This document shows, in pieces, positions 1 to 9,439 of a stretch of 64,000 nucleotides of DNA. Position numbers and translations under genes: made by a program. Source of the stretch: Campylobacterales bacterium (GTDB lineage: Bacteria; Campylobacterota; Campylobacteria; Campylobacterales; Sulfurimonadaceae). The DNA lies in contig JAFGUB010000010.1 in assembly GCA_016938735.1 (NCBI GenBank), positions 20,494 through 84,493 of the forward strand, written 5' to 3'. Numbering within the stretch: the stretch's first letter is position 1; every line of letters begins with the position of its first letter. The notes under the pieces are model-generated. The model was not told the origin of the DNA. It saw only the letters and a list, made by a program, of their open reading frames with translations, and did no database searches.

Positions 1-126
1 CGTCACATCTGAGGTGATCTCGTTGGGCAGCCGCTCGTTTACGGCTACACTGTCGCAGTTACCCATGTCTGCGCCGGCATGGAGCGCAACAGCAAGAGAG
101 AGAAAAGCCGAAACTAAATGGATCAT
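1..126 (-). CDS. Secreted protein, N-terminal fragment (runs off the window)
   Basis: Only the first 42 codons are present; the gene continues past base 1. Translation begins MIHLVSAFLSLAVALHAGAD, a short hydrophobic stretch ending in a small-residue site (HAGA) that reads as a Sec signal peptide, followed by a mature start with one Cys. The ATG at 126 is preceded by AGGAGTTATAATCA, a good ribosome-binding site. It lies 99 bp downstream of the sensor-like membrane protein on the same strand and could be cotranscribed with it. The function cannot be told from this fragment. Confidence 0.6.
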   Translation of the reverse strand, partial: MIHLVSAFLSLAVALHAGADMGNCDSVAVNERLPNEITSDVT

Positions 127-225
127 TGATTATAACTCCTGCTAATGTTTATAATGATTTATATAAAAGAGTGGAACTATAAAAGAGAAGGATTACCGCT
201 GTGTTACGTATGGATGAGAGGGGGG

Positions 226-1134
226 TTAGCCCTCGTGGTTGTTGCGGTTGGTATTTTTAAGATACATCGACATCCCCACCAGCAGCATAAAGACTCCTGT
301 GATGATAAAAAGAGCATCGATGAGTTTGTCGGGTTCGGTGATGGCAAACTTAAAGACCAGCATCAGCGCTTCGATGGAGAGGGCGATGATGATGGAACCC
401 AAAAAGCGCACCATCGTTTTGTGGGTGTCAAAAGAGCCCGATTCACGGTGTTTGCCCATCACCTCCTCTTCATAAAGCGTCTTGACCAGATCGAAGATCG
501 CCAGCGAGAGGGTGAGCAAGATGGTCGCTTCGAAGATGTCGTTGATCTGTAGCGCGTGGTAGTCTGAACCGTACATTACGAAGGCTTCTACCCCTTTGAC
601 AAAGAGCAGCAGCGCGACCATGGCCAGCGCAACGGTAAAGGCGGCGTAGGTGTAGCGGAAAAATTTGCCTGCCAGCGAGTTCATGGCGGTAGGGTGGGCG
701 ATGCGCAGCACTTCGCCAAGGGGCATATCCATGCAGGCGACGTAGTGAATGTGGCCGTTTTCATCAAAGATGGGCTGTGAAGCGGTGACGCAGAGCTCAT
801 TGGAGATCAGCGAGGGATAGGGGTCGGTGATGGTGCAGCGCTTTTCACGCATGGTGCGGTAGTAGTAGGCGCGGTCGCTGCGGATGCGTCCGGCGTCTTC
901 GTCTAGCTGACCGTGTTTGAGATAGGTGGGCGATACCTGTACGCCGCGCTCATCGAGTAGATAAACCCCTTCGCAATCAGCCAGATCGCCCTTGATCTTG
1001 AGTAGCCGAGCGGTGATCGCTTCGGGCGTGATCGCGGGGAGGCGGTTGGGGAGGTTTTTGGAGAAGAGGTAGCAAAAATAGGCGCGGATTTTGACGCGGG
1101 ATTCGGAAAAGTGCTGAATGTCTCGAGCGACCAT
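226..1134 (-). CDS. Membrane protein with PDC/Cache-like sensor domain
   Basis: 302 residues. Residues about 40-140 look like a PDC/Cache sensor fold: a VYLLDERGVQVS strand pair, then DRAYYYRTM and a PYPSLISNELCVTASQPIFD segment, typical of small-molecule-binding Cache domains. Four hydrophobic segments follow (about 155-178, 195-215, 240-262, 270-290). There is no kinase, GGDEF or methyl-accepting domain, so any output must pass through the membrane part or a partner. The ATG at 1134 has AAAGGT upstream. It is divergent from the Bat operon. The family assignment rests on pattern recognition; the specific role is unknown. Confidence 0.6.
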   Translation of the reverse strand: MVARDIQHFSESRVKIRAYFCYLFSKNLPNRLPAITPEAITARLLKIKGDLADCEGVYLLDERGVQVSPTYLKHGQLDEDAGRIRSDRAYYYRTMREKRCTITDPYPSLISNELCVTASQPIFDENGHIHYVACMDMPLGEVLRIAHPTAMNSLAGKFFRYTYAAFTVALAMVALLLFVKGVEAFVMYGSDYHALQINDIFEATILLTLSLAIFDLVKTLYEEEVMGKHRESGSFDTHKTMVRFLGSIIIALSIEALMLVFKFAITEPDKLIDALFIITGVFMLLVGMSMYLKNTNRNNHEG

Positions 1135-1261
1135 AAGAGAACCTTTGAAGTGGAGTGCGCAGCGATTATAGCAAAAAGCTTTAGCGTATCCGTATCAAAA
1201 ATTAATCAACCATTTACCGCACTTGACTAGTATAGCTCTCTCAAATTTTTCAAGGTGTCAC

Positions 1262-2209
1262 ATGAACAGTACAATCGCTACAATCAAAGCCGAAGTCGCC
1301 AAAGTGGTGGTCGGTCACGAAAAGATGATCGACGCCCTGCTCATCGGTCTGCTGTGTGAAGGGCATATCCTGATTGAAGGCATTCCGGGGCTGGCCAAGA
1401 CCACGACCGTCAAAGCCCTCTCCGAGGCACTGGGGCTGGGCTTTAAGCGGGTGCAGTTTACCCCCGACCTGCTGCCTAGTGACATTTTGGGCGCGGAGAT
1501 CTACGATCCAAAAGCCAACGAATTCAAGATCAAACACGGTCCCATCTTCACCAATCTGCTCCTTGCCGATGAGATCAACCGCGCTCCGGCCAAGGTGCAA
1601 TCGGCTCTGCTGGAGGTGATGCAGGAGCGTCAGGTCACCATCGGGGATGAGAGCTTCAAGCTCACGCCGCCCTTTTTTGTCATGGCGACGCAAAACCCCA
1701 TCGAGCAAGAGGGGGTCTATCAGCTCCCCGAAGCGCAGCTGGATCGCTTTATGATGAAGTTACATGTAGGCTACAACACCCAAGAAGAGGAGCTTGAAAT
1801 CGCGCGGCGCATCGCCAACAAACGCTCCGAGCCGATCCGCAGCGTCATTACGCTCGAAGAACTTGAAACGCTCAAGCGCAGTGTCGCGGCGGTACATATG
1901 GACGCGGAGGTCGAGAAGTACATCATCGAGCTCATTACCGCAACGCGTCACCCTGAGCGCTATGGACTGAGTGAGCTAAAAGGCAAGATCCAGTTCGGTG
2001 CCAGTCCGCGCGTGAGTATCGATATGTTCAAGGCGGTCAAAGCGATGGCCTTTTTGCGCGGCAAAGAGTTCGTGACTCCGGTAGACATCGCCTATATCGC
2101 CAAAGAGCTGATGCGCCACCGCATCGTGCTCACCTACGAGGCCGAGGCCGAGGGGGTCACCACCGACGCCATCATCGAGCAAGTGATCAAAGCGGTGCCG
2201 ATTCCCTAA
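1262..2209 (+). CDS. MoxR-family AAA+ ATPase
   Basis: 315 residues from the ATG at 1262, chosen because CAAGGTG lies just upstream; a longer reading from 1223 has no ribosome-binding site. Walker A is GIPGLAKT (about 40-47), Walker B is LLLADEINRAP (about 98-108), and the ATQNPIEQEGVYQLPEAQLDRF stretch is the sensor region typical of MoxR/RavA-type AAA_3 proteins. These ATPases act as chaperones for VWA-domain partners, which follow in the same operon. The stop codon abuts the ATG of the DUF58 gene, so translation is probably coupled. Confidence 0.93.
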   Translation: MNSTIATIKAEVAKVVVGHEKMIDALLIGLLCEGHILIEGIPGLAKTTTVKALSEALGLGFKRVQFTPDLLPSDILGAEIYDPKANEFKIKHGPIFTNLLLADEINRAPAKVQSALLEVMQERQVTIGDESFKLTPPFFVMATQNPIEQEGVYQLPEAQLDRFMMKLHVGYNTQEEELEIARRIANKRSEPIRSVITLEELETLKRSVAAVHMDAEVEKYIIELITATRHPERYGLSELKGKIQFGASPRVSIDMFKAVKAMAFLRGKEFVTPVDIAYIAKELMRHRIVLTYEAEAEGVTTDAIIEQVIKAVPIP

Positions 2210-3040
2210 ATGAGCCGACTTCAAAAAATCCTGATCCGCGCCCGCCGTCAGGTCTTTAGCGAGATGGTGGGCAACAACCCCTCCATCTTCCACGGCGAGG
2301 GCTACGACTTCATCGAGATGCGCGAGTACCAGCACGGCGACGATATACGCCATATCGACTGGAACATCACCGCCAAGATGCAGCGTCCTTACGTGAAGGT
2401 CTTTCGCGAAGAGCGCGAGCTCAACGTCGTGATGGCCACCATGCTCTGCGGCAGTGTGCATTTCGGCTCCAAGGTCTTCAAGCAAGAGACGATCGCGGAG
2501 CTGGTGGCGCAGGTGGGCTTTTCGGTGCTGCGCAACGGTGATCTGCTCAGCCACTACCTCTTTGCCGATCGGCTTTATGGGCATGATCGCCCCGCCAAAA
2601 AGCTCTTTGCCCTGCACAAGCAGGTTGCCGATGTGCTTAATTTCGATGCGCTGGGCAAAAAGGCGGATTATGCGCTGATGGCGCGCACCCTTTTTGATCG
2701 GCTGCGGCGTAAATCGCTCATCATCGTGATCGGCGATTTTTTTGAGATTCCCGATTTTCGGCTGTTGGCCAAAAAACATGAGGTGCTGTGCCTCATTGTG
2801 CGCGACCGCCTTGAGGAGCATCCGCCCGTGATGGGTTTTAGTGCGCTGAGCGACCCTGAAAGCGGCATGATGCTTGAGGGTGATTTCAACCGCTCCAGCG
2901 TCGCCGCCTACGCCGCGAAGGTCGCCGCGCACGACCGTGCGCTCTTTGAGCGGCTGCGCAAAGATCAGATCCGCTTTACCAAAATCTACACCGACGACGT
3001 TGCAGGGGTGAAGCTGCGCCGTCTTTTTGAAGGACGCTGA
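2210..3040 (+). CDS. DUF58 domain protein of the Bat operon
   Basis: 276 residues. The diagnostic DUF58 block is visible at about 30-58 (EGYDFIEMREYQHGDDIRHI, then DWN). The C-terminal half resembles a degenerate VWA fold (LIIVIGDFFEIPDFRLL). DUF58 proteins almost always follow MoxR genes and are thought to bridge the ATPase and the membrane VWA proteins; this is family knowledge, not proved. It starts immediately after the moxR stop and its TGA overlaps the next ATG (ATGA). Confidence 0.9.
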   Translation: MSRLQKILIRARRQVFSEMVGNNPSIFHGEGYDFIEMREYQHGDDIRHIDWNITAKMQRPYVKVFREERELNVVMATMLCGSVHFGSKVFKQETIAELVAQVGFSVLRNGDLLSHYLFADRLYGHDRPAKKLFALHKQVADVLNFDALGKKADYALMARTLFDRLRRKSLIIVIGDFFEIPDFRLLAKKHEVLCLIVRDRLEEHPPVMGFSALSDPESGMMLEGDFNRSSVAAYAAKVAAHDRALFERLRKDQIRFTKIYTDDVAGVKLRRLFEGR

Positions 3041-3477
3041 TGGATACGTCTCACCTTCCCGCTCTGCCGCTCTCAGCGCCTAGTGCGCCGGACATTCCGC
3101 TGCATGACATCAAGCCGCTTTTAGAGGTGAGCGACTATTCGCTTTATCACTTCATCGGCGTCGTAGCGGCTGCGGTCATTGTCGTGGCCGCGCTGCTCTT
3201 TTGGATATGGCGCCGTTTCGTGCAGAGCCGCAAAGCTACCGCGCGTAAAATTGCCTATGCCGCGCTCAAAGCGGTCGATTTCTCCGATCCCAAAGCCGCC
3301 GCCTACGCTATTACCCGCCACGGACATCTGTTTGAGCACGACGGCGAGCGGCAGCGCGAGGCCTTTGCGCATCTGTGCGGCCTGCTTGAGGCCTACAAAT
3401 ACCGCCCCCGCGTGGAGATGATTGATGAGCAGACACGGGGGTACTATGAGAATTTCGTAGGGATGATCGATGTTTGA
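3040..3477 (+). CDS. Small single-span membrane protein (DUF4381-like)
   Basis: 145 residues. A Pro-rich N-terminus (about 1-35) is followed by one strong transmembrane segment (about 40-60, HFIGVVAAAVIVVAALLFWI) and a charged helical cytoplasmic tail. Position between DUF58 and the first VWA gene matches the DUF4381-type proteins of Bat operons. The start overlaps the previous stop (ATGA) and the 3' end overlaps the next start by 8 bp, so it is surely part of the same coupled operon. The family name is assigned from context and topology. Confidence 0.8.
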   Translation: MDTSHLPALPLSAPSAPDIPLHDIKPLLEVSDYSLYHFIGVVAAAVIVVAALLFWIWRRFVQSRKATARKIAYAALKAVDFSDPKAAAYAITRHGHLFEHDGERQREAFAHLCGLLEAYKYRPRVEMIDEQTRGYYENFVGMIDV

Positions 3478-4393
3478 AGGGTTCTACTTCGAATTCCCCA
3501 AGGCGGCGCTGCTGTTGCTGCTCTTTTTGGGATGCGCCAAACTCTGTCCGCTGCGCCCTACGACGCTCTATTTTCCGCATCTGTCGCAGTTCGCGCAGGC
3601 TAGCGTGCCGGCGCAGTATTGGCTGCGGCTGCTCAAATGGAGCGGGATTGTGCTGCTGGTGCTCACACTCATGTCGCCGGTGCGCGACGAGCAGATCACG
3701 CTCGATCCGACGGAAGGGTATGACATCGCACTGGTGCTGGATCTGAGCCAGTCGATGGCGGCGCCCGGTTTTGACCCCGCCAACCCCTCGGCCAACCGTT
3801 TTGATACGGTGCGCGCGATCGTGCGCGACTTTATCGCGCAGCGGGGCAACGACAATCTGGCGATGGTGGTCTTTGGAGCCTACAGTTTCGTGGCCTCTCC
3901 GCTCACCTATGACAAGCAGATACTCGGTCGCATCCTCGATCAGCTCTACATCGGTATGGCCGGAAAACATACGGCGCTTTATGAAGGGGTGGCGCAGGGG
4001 GTAGGGCTGATGCAAGGCTCTAAAGCCGCCAGCCGCATCGCCATCGTGCTTACCGACGGTCACAACACCCCCGGCGGACGCATTTCGCTCGATGTGGCGG
4101 TCGATCTTGCCAAAAAAGAGGGGATCAAACTCTACCCCATCGGCATCGGCGCTCCGGGTGAATACAACGGCGAGGTGCTGATGCAGATGGCCAAAGAGAC
4201 CGGCGGTGAGGCCTTTGCCGCGCAGAGCGCCGCGCAGCTTCGTCAGATTTATGAGACCATCGACGCGCTGGAGAAGTCCAAGATCGAGCGCGAGAGTCTA
4301 GAGTATCTCAAATACTATTACATGTACCCGCTCTTCGGCGCTTTTTTCGCGCTGCTGGGGTATGTCTATCTGCGCAGCAAAAAGGGGTGGTAA
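3470..4393 (+). CDS. batA: BatA-like VWA domain membrane protein
   Basis: 307 residues. Transmembrane segments lie near 10-25, 52-68 and at the C-terminus (about 282-300). Between them is a von Willebrand A domain with a full MIDAS start (VLDLSQSM, DxSxS) and the later IVLTDGHNT metal-site strand. In Bacteroides, Leptospira and similar bacteria BatA is linked to stress and oxygen tolerance, but the mechanism is unknown. It overlaps the upstream gene by 8 bp and abuts the GTG of the next gene. Confidence 0.9.
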   Translation: MFEGFYFEFPKAALLLLLFLGCAKLCPLRPTTLYFPHLSQFAQASVPAQYWLRLLKWSGIVLLVLTLMSPVRDEQITLDPTEGYDIALVLDLSQSMAAPGFDPANPSANRFDTVRAIVRDFIAQRGNDNLAMVVFGAYSFVASPLTYDKQILGRILDQLYIGMAGKHTALYEGVAQGVGLMQGSKAASRIAIVLTDGHNTPGGRISLDVAVDLAKKEGIKLYPIGIGAPGEYNGEVLMQMAKETGGEAFAAQSAAQLRQIYETIDALEKSKIERESLEYLKYYYMYPLFGAFFALLGYVYLRSKKGW

Positions 4394-6229
4394 GTGAATT
4401 TTTTGCATCCTGAATTTCTCTATCTGATGTTTCCCGTGCTCTGCGTGCTTTTTTTCTTTCTCATTACGGGCCGCTCTAACGCGCTGGCGGTGTTTAGCCC
4501 CGAAGTGCTAAGCCGTCTGCGCTGCGAGACGCACAGCCTGACGCCCCGCGCACGCAACGCCCTCTTTTTTGTGGCGCTGAGCCTCTTTATCGTTGCGCTT
4601 GCCCAGCCCGTGATCGAAGAGGGGCGGGTCAAGATCAAGGCCAAAAGTGCAGACATTATGATCGCACTGGATATCTCCGACTCGATGCTCTGCGAAGACA
4701 GTTACCCCAACCGCCTCGAAGCGGCCAAGCGCAAGGTGCTTGATCTGCTGGAACAAGCGCCTAAAGAGCGTATCGGGGTGATGGCCTTTGCCAAGGAGGC
4801 CTATCTGGTCGCGCCGCTGAGCTTCGATCACCGCGCCGTGCGTTTTTTACTTCAGCGACTGCAGACGGGCTCCATCACCGAAAAGGGAACGGACTATCTG
4901 CATCTGATCGACACCGCCGCCAATACCCTGCGCTCGGATGAGGGGCGTTATCTTTTGCTGCTCACAGACGGCGGGGACGAGGGTGATTTTTCCGAAGCGA
5001 TCGCGCTGGCCAAAGAGCAAAAGATCACCGTCTTCGTGCTGGGTATGGGAAGCCGACAGGGGGCACCGATCAAGTTATCTGACGGCTCATTTGTCAAACA
5101 AGGGGGCAATGTCGTGATCAGCCGCCTTAACGACTCCATATCGGCGTTTGCCACCCAGACGGGCGGCGCCTATATCGAAGCGGTGGGGGATGGACGCGAT
5201 ATCGAGGCGATGATGCGCGAGATCGAGGCCAAGACCGAGCGTCGGGTACTCAAAGAGGAGGAGGTGGTGATGTATCAGCAGCTCTTTTATTGGCCGCTGG
5301 GGATGGCCCTTTTGATGTTGTTAATCGCCTTCTCATCACTAGGTAAGCGCCGCACGATGGCAGTGCCGGTATTGGTCGCCATGGTGGCGGGCTTACATGT
5401 AAGTGAATCGCACGCCGGCTTGCTCGATTTTCAGCTCCTTTCCGAAGCTAAAGCACGCTATGAAACGGGCGATTTCAACCAAAGTGCGCAGCTTTTTGAC
5501 GCTTATGCCAAGAATCATCCAAGCGCCGAAGTGCTCTATAACCGTGCAGGTGCGGCTTACAAAGCTGGAAATTACGATGAGGCCGCCGCGACGTATGAGC
5601 AGCTTCGTTCAAGCGCGACCAAGCACCGCTTTGAGGTACTGCACAATCTAGGCAACAGTTACGCCAAAAAAGGGGACGCCGAGTCGCTTGCCAAAGCGCT
5701 CAAAGCGTATGAAGAGGCGCTCTCGCTCAAAGAAGAACAACCCACCAAAGAGAACCTTGAAGCGGTCAAAAAAGCACTCGAAGAGATGCAAAAGCAGCAG
5801 CAAGAGCAGCAAAACCAGCAGTGCGACAACCCCAAAGAGGGCGAGACGCAGCGCGACGATCAAAACGCCACCCAGGATGGGGAGCAAAAAGAGCCTCAAC
5901 AGGGGGATCAAGGCGGGGAGCGCCAAAAAAGCGAGCCGCAAGAGGGGGCTGATCAAAAAGGGGAGCAGTCCCAAAAGCAAGAGCCTCAAGAGACACCGCA
6001 GCAAGAAGATCAACAGCAAGAAGCCAAGCCGCAAGAGGCCCAGAGCAAAGATGCGCCCGACGCCAACGCGACTCAATCGCCGCAAAGCGCGGCCGCGCAG
6101 AGCGAGCAGATGAGCGACATGGAGGCCAGAAAATGGCTTGAGATGCTCCAAAACCAGCCCGTAGGCCACCTCTACCGTCTGGGCGAACCCAATTCATACA
6201 AGCGAGATCAGAATGATAAACCTTGGTAA
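4394..6229 (+). CDS. batB: BatB VWA protein fused to BatC-like TPR and Gln/Glu-rich tail
   Basis: 611 residues, starting at GTG 4394 directly after the batA stop. Order: two N-terminal transmembrane segments (about 8-24, 55-72), a VWA domain with MIDAS (ALDISDSM, about 90-97), a transmembrane segment (about 297-315), a second signal-like hydrophobic stretch (about 320-345), TPR repeats (about 350-450), then a low-complexity Gln/Glu/Lys region (about 460-590). In many genomes the VWA part (BatB) and TPR part (BatC) are separate genes; here one reading frame holds both. A perfect TTACATGTAA at 5393 encodes GLHVS at the junction. Confidence 0.88.
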   Translation: MNFLHPEFLYLMFPVLCVLFFFLITGRSNALAVFSPEVLSRLRCETHSLTPRARNALFFVALSLFIVALAQPVIEEGRVKIKAKSADIMIALDISDSMLCEDSYPNRLEAAKRKVLDLLEQAPKERIGVMAFAKEAYLVAPLSFDHRAVRFLLQRLQTGSITEKGTDYLHLIDTAANTLRSDEGRYLLLLTDGGDEGDFSEAIALAKEQKITVFVLGMGSRQGAPIKLSDGSFVKQGGNVVISRLNDSISAFATQTGGAYIEAVGDGRDIEAMMREIEAKTERRVLKEEEVVMYQQLFYWPLGMALLMLLIAFSSLGKRRTMAVPVLVAMVAGLHVSESHAGLLDFQLLSEAKARYETGDFNQSAQLFDAYAKNHPSAEVLYNRAGAAYKAGNYDEAAATYEQLRSSATKHRFEVLHNLGNSYAKKGDAESLAKALKAYEEALSLKEEQPTKENLEAVKKALEEMQKQQQEQQNQQCDNPKEGETQRDDQNATQDGEQKEPQQGDQGGERQKSEPQEGADQKGEQSQKQEPQETPQQEDQQQEAKPQEAQSKDAPDANATQSPQSAAAQSEQMSDMEARKWLEMLQNQPVGHLYRLGEPNSYKRDQNDKPW

Positions 6230-7667
6230 ATTTCTCTATTTTTGGCTCTTTTGTGCGGTTTTGGCCGAGGCTTCGGGTGTGAGCGCAAAGGTGGACCGCA
6301 GCAGCGTGGTGCTGGGAGAACGCGTTGAGCTGCATCTGCAGATCGAGGGCGAGGAGTATGAAGAGCCGCAGCTCTCCAAACTCTGCGGCAGCGAGATTCT
6401 CTCGACCGCACGCCGTCAAAATACCCAGATCATCAACGGTACCATTACGCGCAACCAGACCCTAAGCTACTCCTTTATGCCCACCAAAAGCTGTACGATC
6501 GATCCGATTGCGGTCAAAATCGACGGCAAATACGCCAGCACCGATCCCATCGCCATCACCGTAACGCAGATGGCCATTACCAAAGACGCTCCGTTCATTC
6601 TGGAGATGAAGAGCGAAAAAGCGTCGGTCTATGTCGGTGAACCCTTCAAGATCGAAGTGATCCTCAAACAGCGCCACAACGCCGAAGCGGTCGATTCCAA
6701 ATTCGCGCCGCCCGAGATGAAGGGTTTTTGGATCAAAGAGGAGCAGCAGGGGCGACGGTTCGAGGAAGGGGAGTATACGCTCACCAAGGTGATCTATGTC
6801 GTTGCCGCGCAGCAAAGCGGAACCTTAAGCATCGAGCGCGCCCAGCTTCAGGTGGCATCACGCAGCCATGCGCGCGATGCGTGGGGGCAGTGGTTCCCGC
6901 AGTTGCAGTGGCGCAGCTTCTTCTCCAATCCACTCTCGATCGACGTCAAGCCGCTACCCGATGGGGTCAAGCTCTCGGGCAGCTTTAGCATCGAAGCCAC
7001 ACTCGATCGATCCGAAGCCAAAGCGGGCGAAGCGGTCAATCTGACGCTCAGCGTCACCGGCAGCGGCAATTTCGAGGATATCGGATCGCTCAAGCCCTCT
7101 ATCGACGGCGTGAACGTTTTTGCCGAGGAGCCCGTGATTCAGGGCTATCTCGAAGAGGAGCGCTACCGTGGGTCGTGGACGCAGAAGATCGCTTTGGTGG
7201 GCGATGGGGACTTTACGGTGCCGAGCATTGCGCTGGAGTACTTCGACGTGACGCAGCACAAAAAGGTGCGCATCCAGACCGAGCCCTTACATGTAACGAT
7301 TATCGGCGCTGCGCCTAAAGCCAAAGAGCCGATTCGTATCGAGCGCGGCAGCGAAGCGAGCGAGCCTTTGGCACCCACAAGCACGCTACAGACGGTCCAA
7401 TGGTGGATGATCGCCTTAGCGTTTGGGCTTGGACTGCTGACAGGTGTGCTGCTCAAGCCTTGGGTGCGCAACAAGGTGCGCAAAGAGCAGCGAGGCAGCG
7501 TTCATGTGGACGACCTGCGCGGCGCGCTTGGGGTGCTGATGCGCCATCTTGATGACGTGGAAGCGGCAGAAATGGTCGATCGTCTGGAGCGCAAGCTCTA
7601 TATGGGTGCATCCGAAGAGATCGACAAAAAGGCGCTCAAAGCGCTTCTAAAAAGGCTAGAATTCTAG
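6213..7667 (+). CDS. batD: BatD-like protein (oxygen tolerance family)
   Basis: 484 residues, overlapping the 3' end of the VWA-TPR gene by 17 bp. A signal peptide (1-25) precedes repeated beta-sandwich domains with the BatD hallmark 'VGEPFKIEVILKQ' and 'KAGEAVNLTLSVTGSGNFEDI'. A single transmembrane helix lies at about 397-415 with a cytoplasmic helical tail. BatD is the large exported partner of BatA/BatB. The end overlaps the convergent kinase gene by 4 bp. A perfect TTACATGTAA at 7287 encodes PLHVT. Confidence 0.88.
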   Translation: MINLGKFLYFWLFCAVLAEASGVSAKVDRSSVVLGERVELHLQIEGEEYEEPQLSKLCGSEILSTARRQNTQIINGTITRNQTLSYSFMPTKSCTIDPIAVKIDGKYASTDPIAITVTQMAITKDAPFILEMKSEKASVYVGEPFKIEVILKQRHNAEAVDSKFAPPEMKGFWIKEEQQGRRFEEGEYTLTKVIYVVAAQQSGTLSIERAQLQVASRSHARDAWGQWFPQLQWRSFFSNPLSIDVKPLPDGVKLSGSFSIEATLDRSEAKAGEAVNLTLSVTGSGNFEDIGSLKPSIDGVNVFAEEPVIQGYLEEERYRGSWTQKIALVGDGDFTVPSIALEYFDVTQHKKVRIQTEPLHVTIIGAAPKAKEPIRIERGSEASEPLAPTSTLQTVQWWMIALAFGLGLLTGVLLKPWVRNKVRKEQRGSVHVDDLRGALGVLMRHLDDVEAAEMVDRLERKLYMGASEEIDKKALKALLKRLEF

Positions 7668-9439
7668 CGGCAGCGCTCGGCTTCAAGCGTGAAATAAAAG
7701 GTGCTGCCGCAGTGCTCTTCGCTGGAGACTTCCAGCGTACCCCCCATGTGCGTCACCAAAGAGGCGCTGATGCTTAGCCCAAGTCCGGTGCCGCCAAAAC
7801 GTCTGGTGGTTGAAGAGTCGGCTTGAGCAAAGGGCATAAAGATCTTTTGTTGTCGCTCTTTGGGGATACCGATGCCGGTATCTACCACCGCAAAGCGGAT
7901 GCGCTGCGTCTGCTCGTTGGTAGATTCAACCCTTACATGTAGGGCTACTTTGCCCTCTTTGGGGGTAAATTTGATGGCATTACTGAGCAGATTGATCAGT
8001 ACCTGTTTGAGATGTAAGACATCGACGATCAAACACTCTGCGATCTGCTGATCCATCTCAAGCGTGTAGGTGATAGCGCCTTCGCGCGCCTTTTCCGAAA
8101 GCAGCAAAAAGGCGCTTTCGACCTCAGAAAAGAGATGGCAGGGGTGGTAGTCGAGCTCGATCTGTCCGCTTTCGATTTTAGAAAAATCGAGTACGTCGTT
8201 GATGATGTGCATCAGCGAATCCATCGATTTTCCGATCAACTCGATATAGCGCTTCTGTTTGTCATCGAGCGTTGTACGTCCCAAGAGCTGTATAAAGCCG
8301 GAAATACCATTCATCGGCGTACGGATCTCATGGCTCATGGTCGCCAAAAAGCGGGATTTTGCCTGTTCGGCGACCTCCGCCTTGGCGCGGGCGTGTTCCA
8401 GCTCCGTCACGTCAACGAGGGTGAGTAGATGGTGGGCCCGGCGTTCAAGGGTGATGGGGGTGATGGTGAGCTTGAAGATGAGCTCGCTTTCGCCGCGTCG
8501 ATAGAGGATCTGCCCGCCTTGATGGGCCTCCTGGGTGAGGGCATTGAACCATGCCGCCTCCTCTTTGGGGCTAGAGGGATCCAAGTAGCCGTCACGTCGC
8601 TCAAAGAGGGTGCCAAAGGCAGTGACGCTTTGGCGGTAATGTCCAATCGATTCGAAGCCGAAAGTATCGAAAAAGCGGCGGTTGGCATCGATGATCCCCT
8701 CTTGCGGATCGACGATCAGGATGATGTTCTCTTGGGTATTGAAGATGTGGCTGATACGCTCCTGCTGGCGCTGCAGCTCCTCTTGATAGCGTATCTGACT
8801 GGTAATGTCCTCGCAAAGGGCCATATACTCCAAAATGGTTCCCTCTTTGTCGAGCAGCGGTACAATCGTGGCGCGGATGACATATTCTTCTCCGGTTTTT
8901 TTGCGGTTTGGGATCGTCCCGATCCAGATTTGTTTGGCGCTGATCGTGCGCCACAGATCTTCAAAAAGGGAGGCTTCGGCGTTGGGGTGTCGGACGATGC
9001 TGTGGGAGTGGCCCAGCAGCTCTTCGCGCGTGTAGCCACTGATGTGGCAGAAGTTGTCGTTGACGTAGGTGATGACGCCGTGGATGTCGGTCATGCTGAC
9101 GATGAGGCTCTGATCCATCGCATGGCGGTATTGATGCAGCAGATGCAACATTTGCTCATTTTCTTGGGTTCGACTCTCAAGCAGTTTTGAGCGTTCGTCA
9201 AGCAGTGTGCGTAGGGATTCGTTTGTTTCGTGGATTCTGGCGTTGGCGCTGTTGAGCTCTTCGGTATTGACGCTGATGGTGTGCTCTAAGAAGCGTCGCT
9301 CCCGATCGTTCGTTTCATACGTTTGAGAGATCGCTTCAAGAAGCTCCTGAAGGTGCGGATCGAACTGATCGGAGTGCTGATTTTTGCCTAGATGGCGTTT
9401 GATCTGCCGCAAGAGCAGGCGATGGAGCTCATGCTTCAT
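7664..9439 (-). CDS. PAS-domain sensor histidine kinase
   Basis: 591 residues, soluble (no membrane segment). Order: N-terminal helical/coiled-coil region (1-105), PAS 1 (about 110-225, with ITYVNDNFCHISGYTREELLGH beginning), PAS 2 (about 235-345), HisKA with the phosphorylated His in SHEIRTPMNG (about 368), and HATPase_c with the VDTGIGIP and GGTGLGLSIS boxes. There is no receiver domain, so it is not a hybrid kinase. Its start lies inside the end of the FIST gene (11-bp overlap), which implies that the FIST protein delivers the signal. No cognate regulator is adjacent. Confidence 0.9.
   Translation of the reverse strand: MKHELHRLLLRQIKRHLGKNQHSDQFDPHLQELLEAISQTYETNDRERRFLEHTISVNTEELNSANARIHETNESLRTLLDERSKLLESRTQENEQMLHLLHQYRHAMDQSLIVSMTDIHGVITYVNDNFCHISGYTREELLGHSHSIVRHPNAEASLFEDLWRTISAKQIWIGTIPNRKKTGEEYVIRATIVPLLDKEGTILEYMALCEDITSQIRYQEELQRQQERISHIFNTQENIILIVDPQEGIIDANRRFFDTFGFESIGHYRQSVTAFGTLFERRDGYLDPSSPKEEAAWFNALTQEAHQGGQILYRRGESELIFKLTITPITLERRAHHLLTLVDVTELEHARAKAEVAEQAKSRFLATMSHEIRTPMNGISGFIQLLGRTTLDDKQKRYIELIGKSMDSLMHIINDVLDFSKIESGQIELDYHPCHLFSEVESAFLLLSEKAREGAITYTLEMDQQIAECLIVDVLHLKQVLINLLSNAIKFTPKEGKVALHVRVESTNEQTQRIRFAVVDTGIGIPKERQQKIFMPFAQADSSTTRRFGGTGLGLSISASLVTHMGGTLEVSSEEHCGSTFYFTLEAERCR

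Noticed and set aside
145..552. Plus-strand open frame opposite the sensor-like protein
   Set aside because: No ribosome-binding site and low-complexity His/Asp-rich content; it shadows the minus-strand gene.
4318..4327. TTACATGTAC in batA as a true palindrome copy
   Set aside because: It encodes Tyr-Met-Tyr in a membrane segment in the phase not used by perfect copies, so it is probably a chance match; kept only as a variant.
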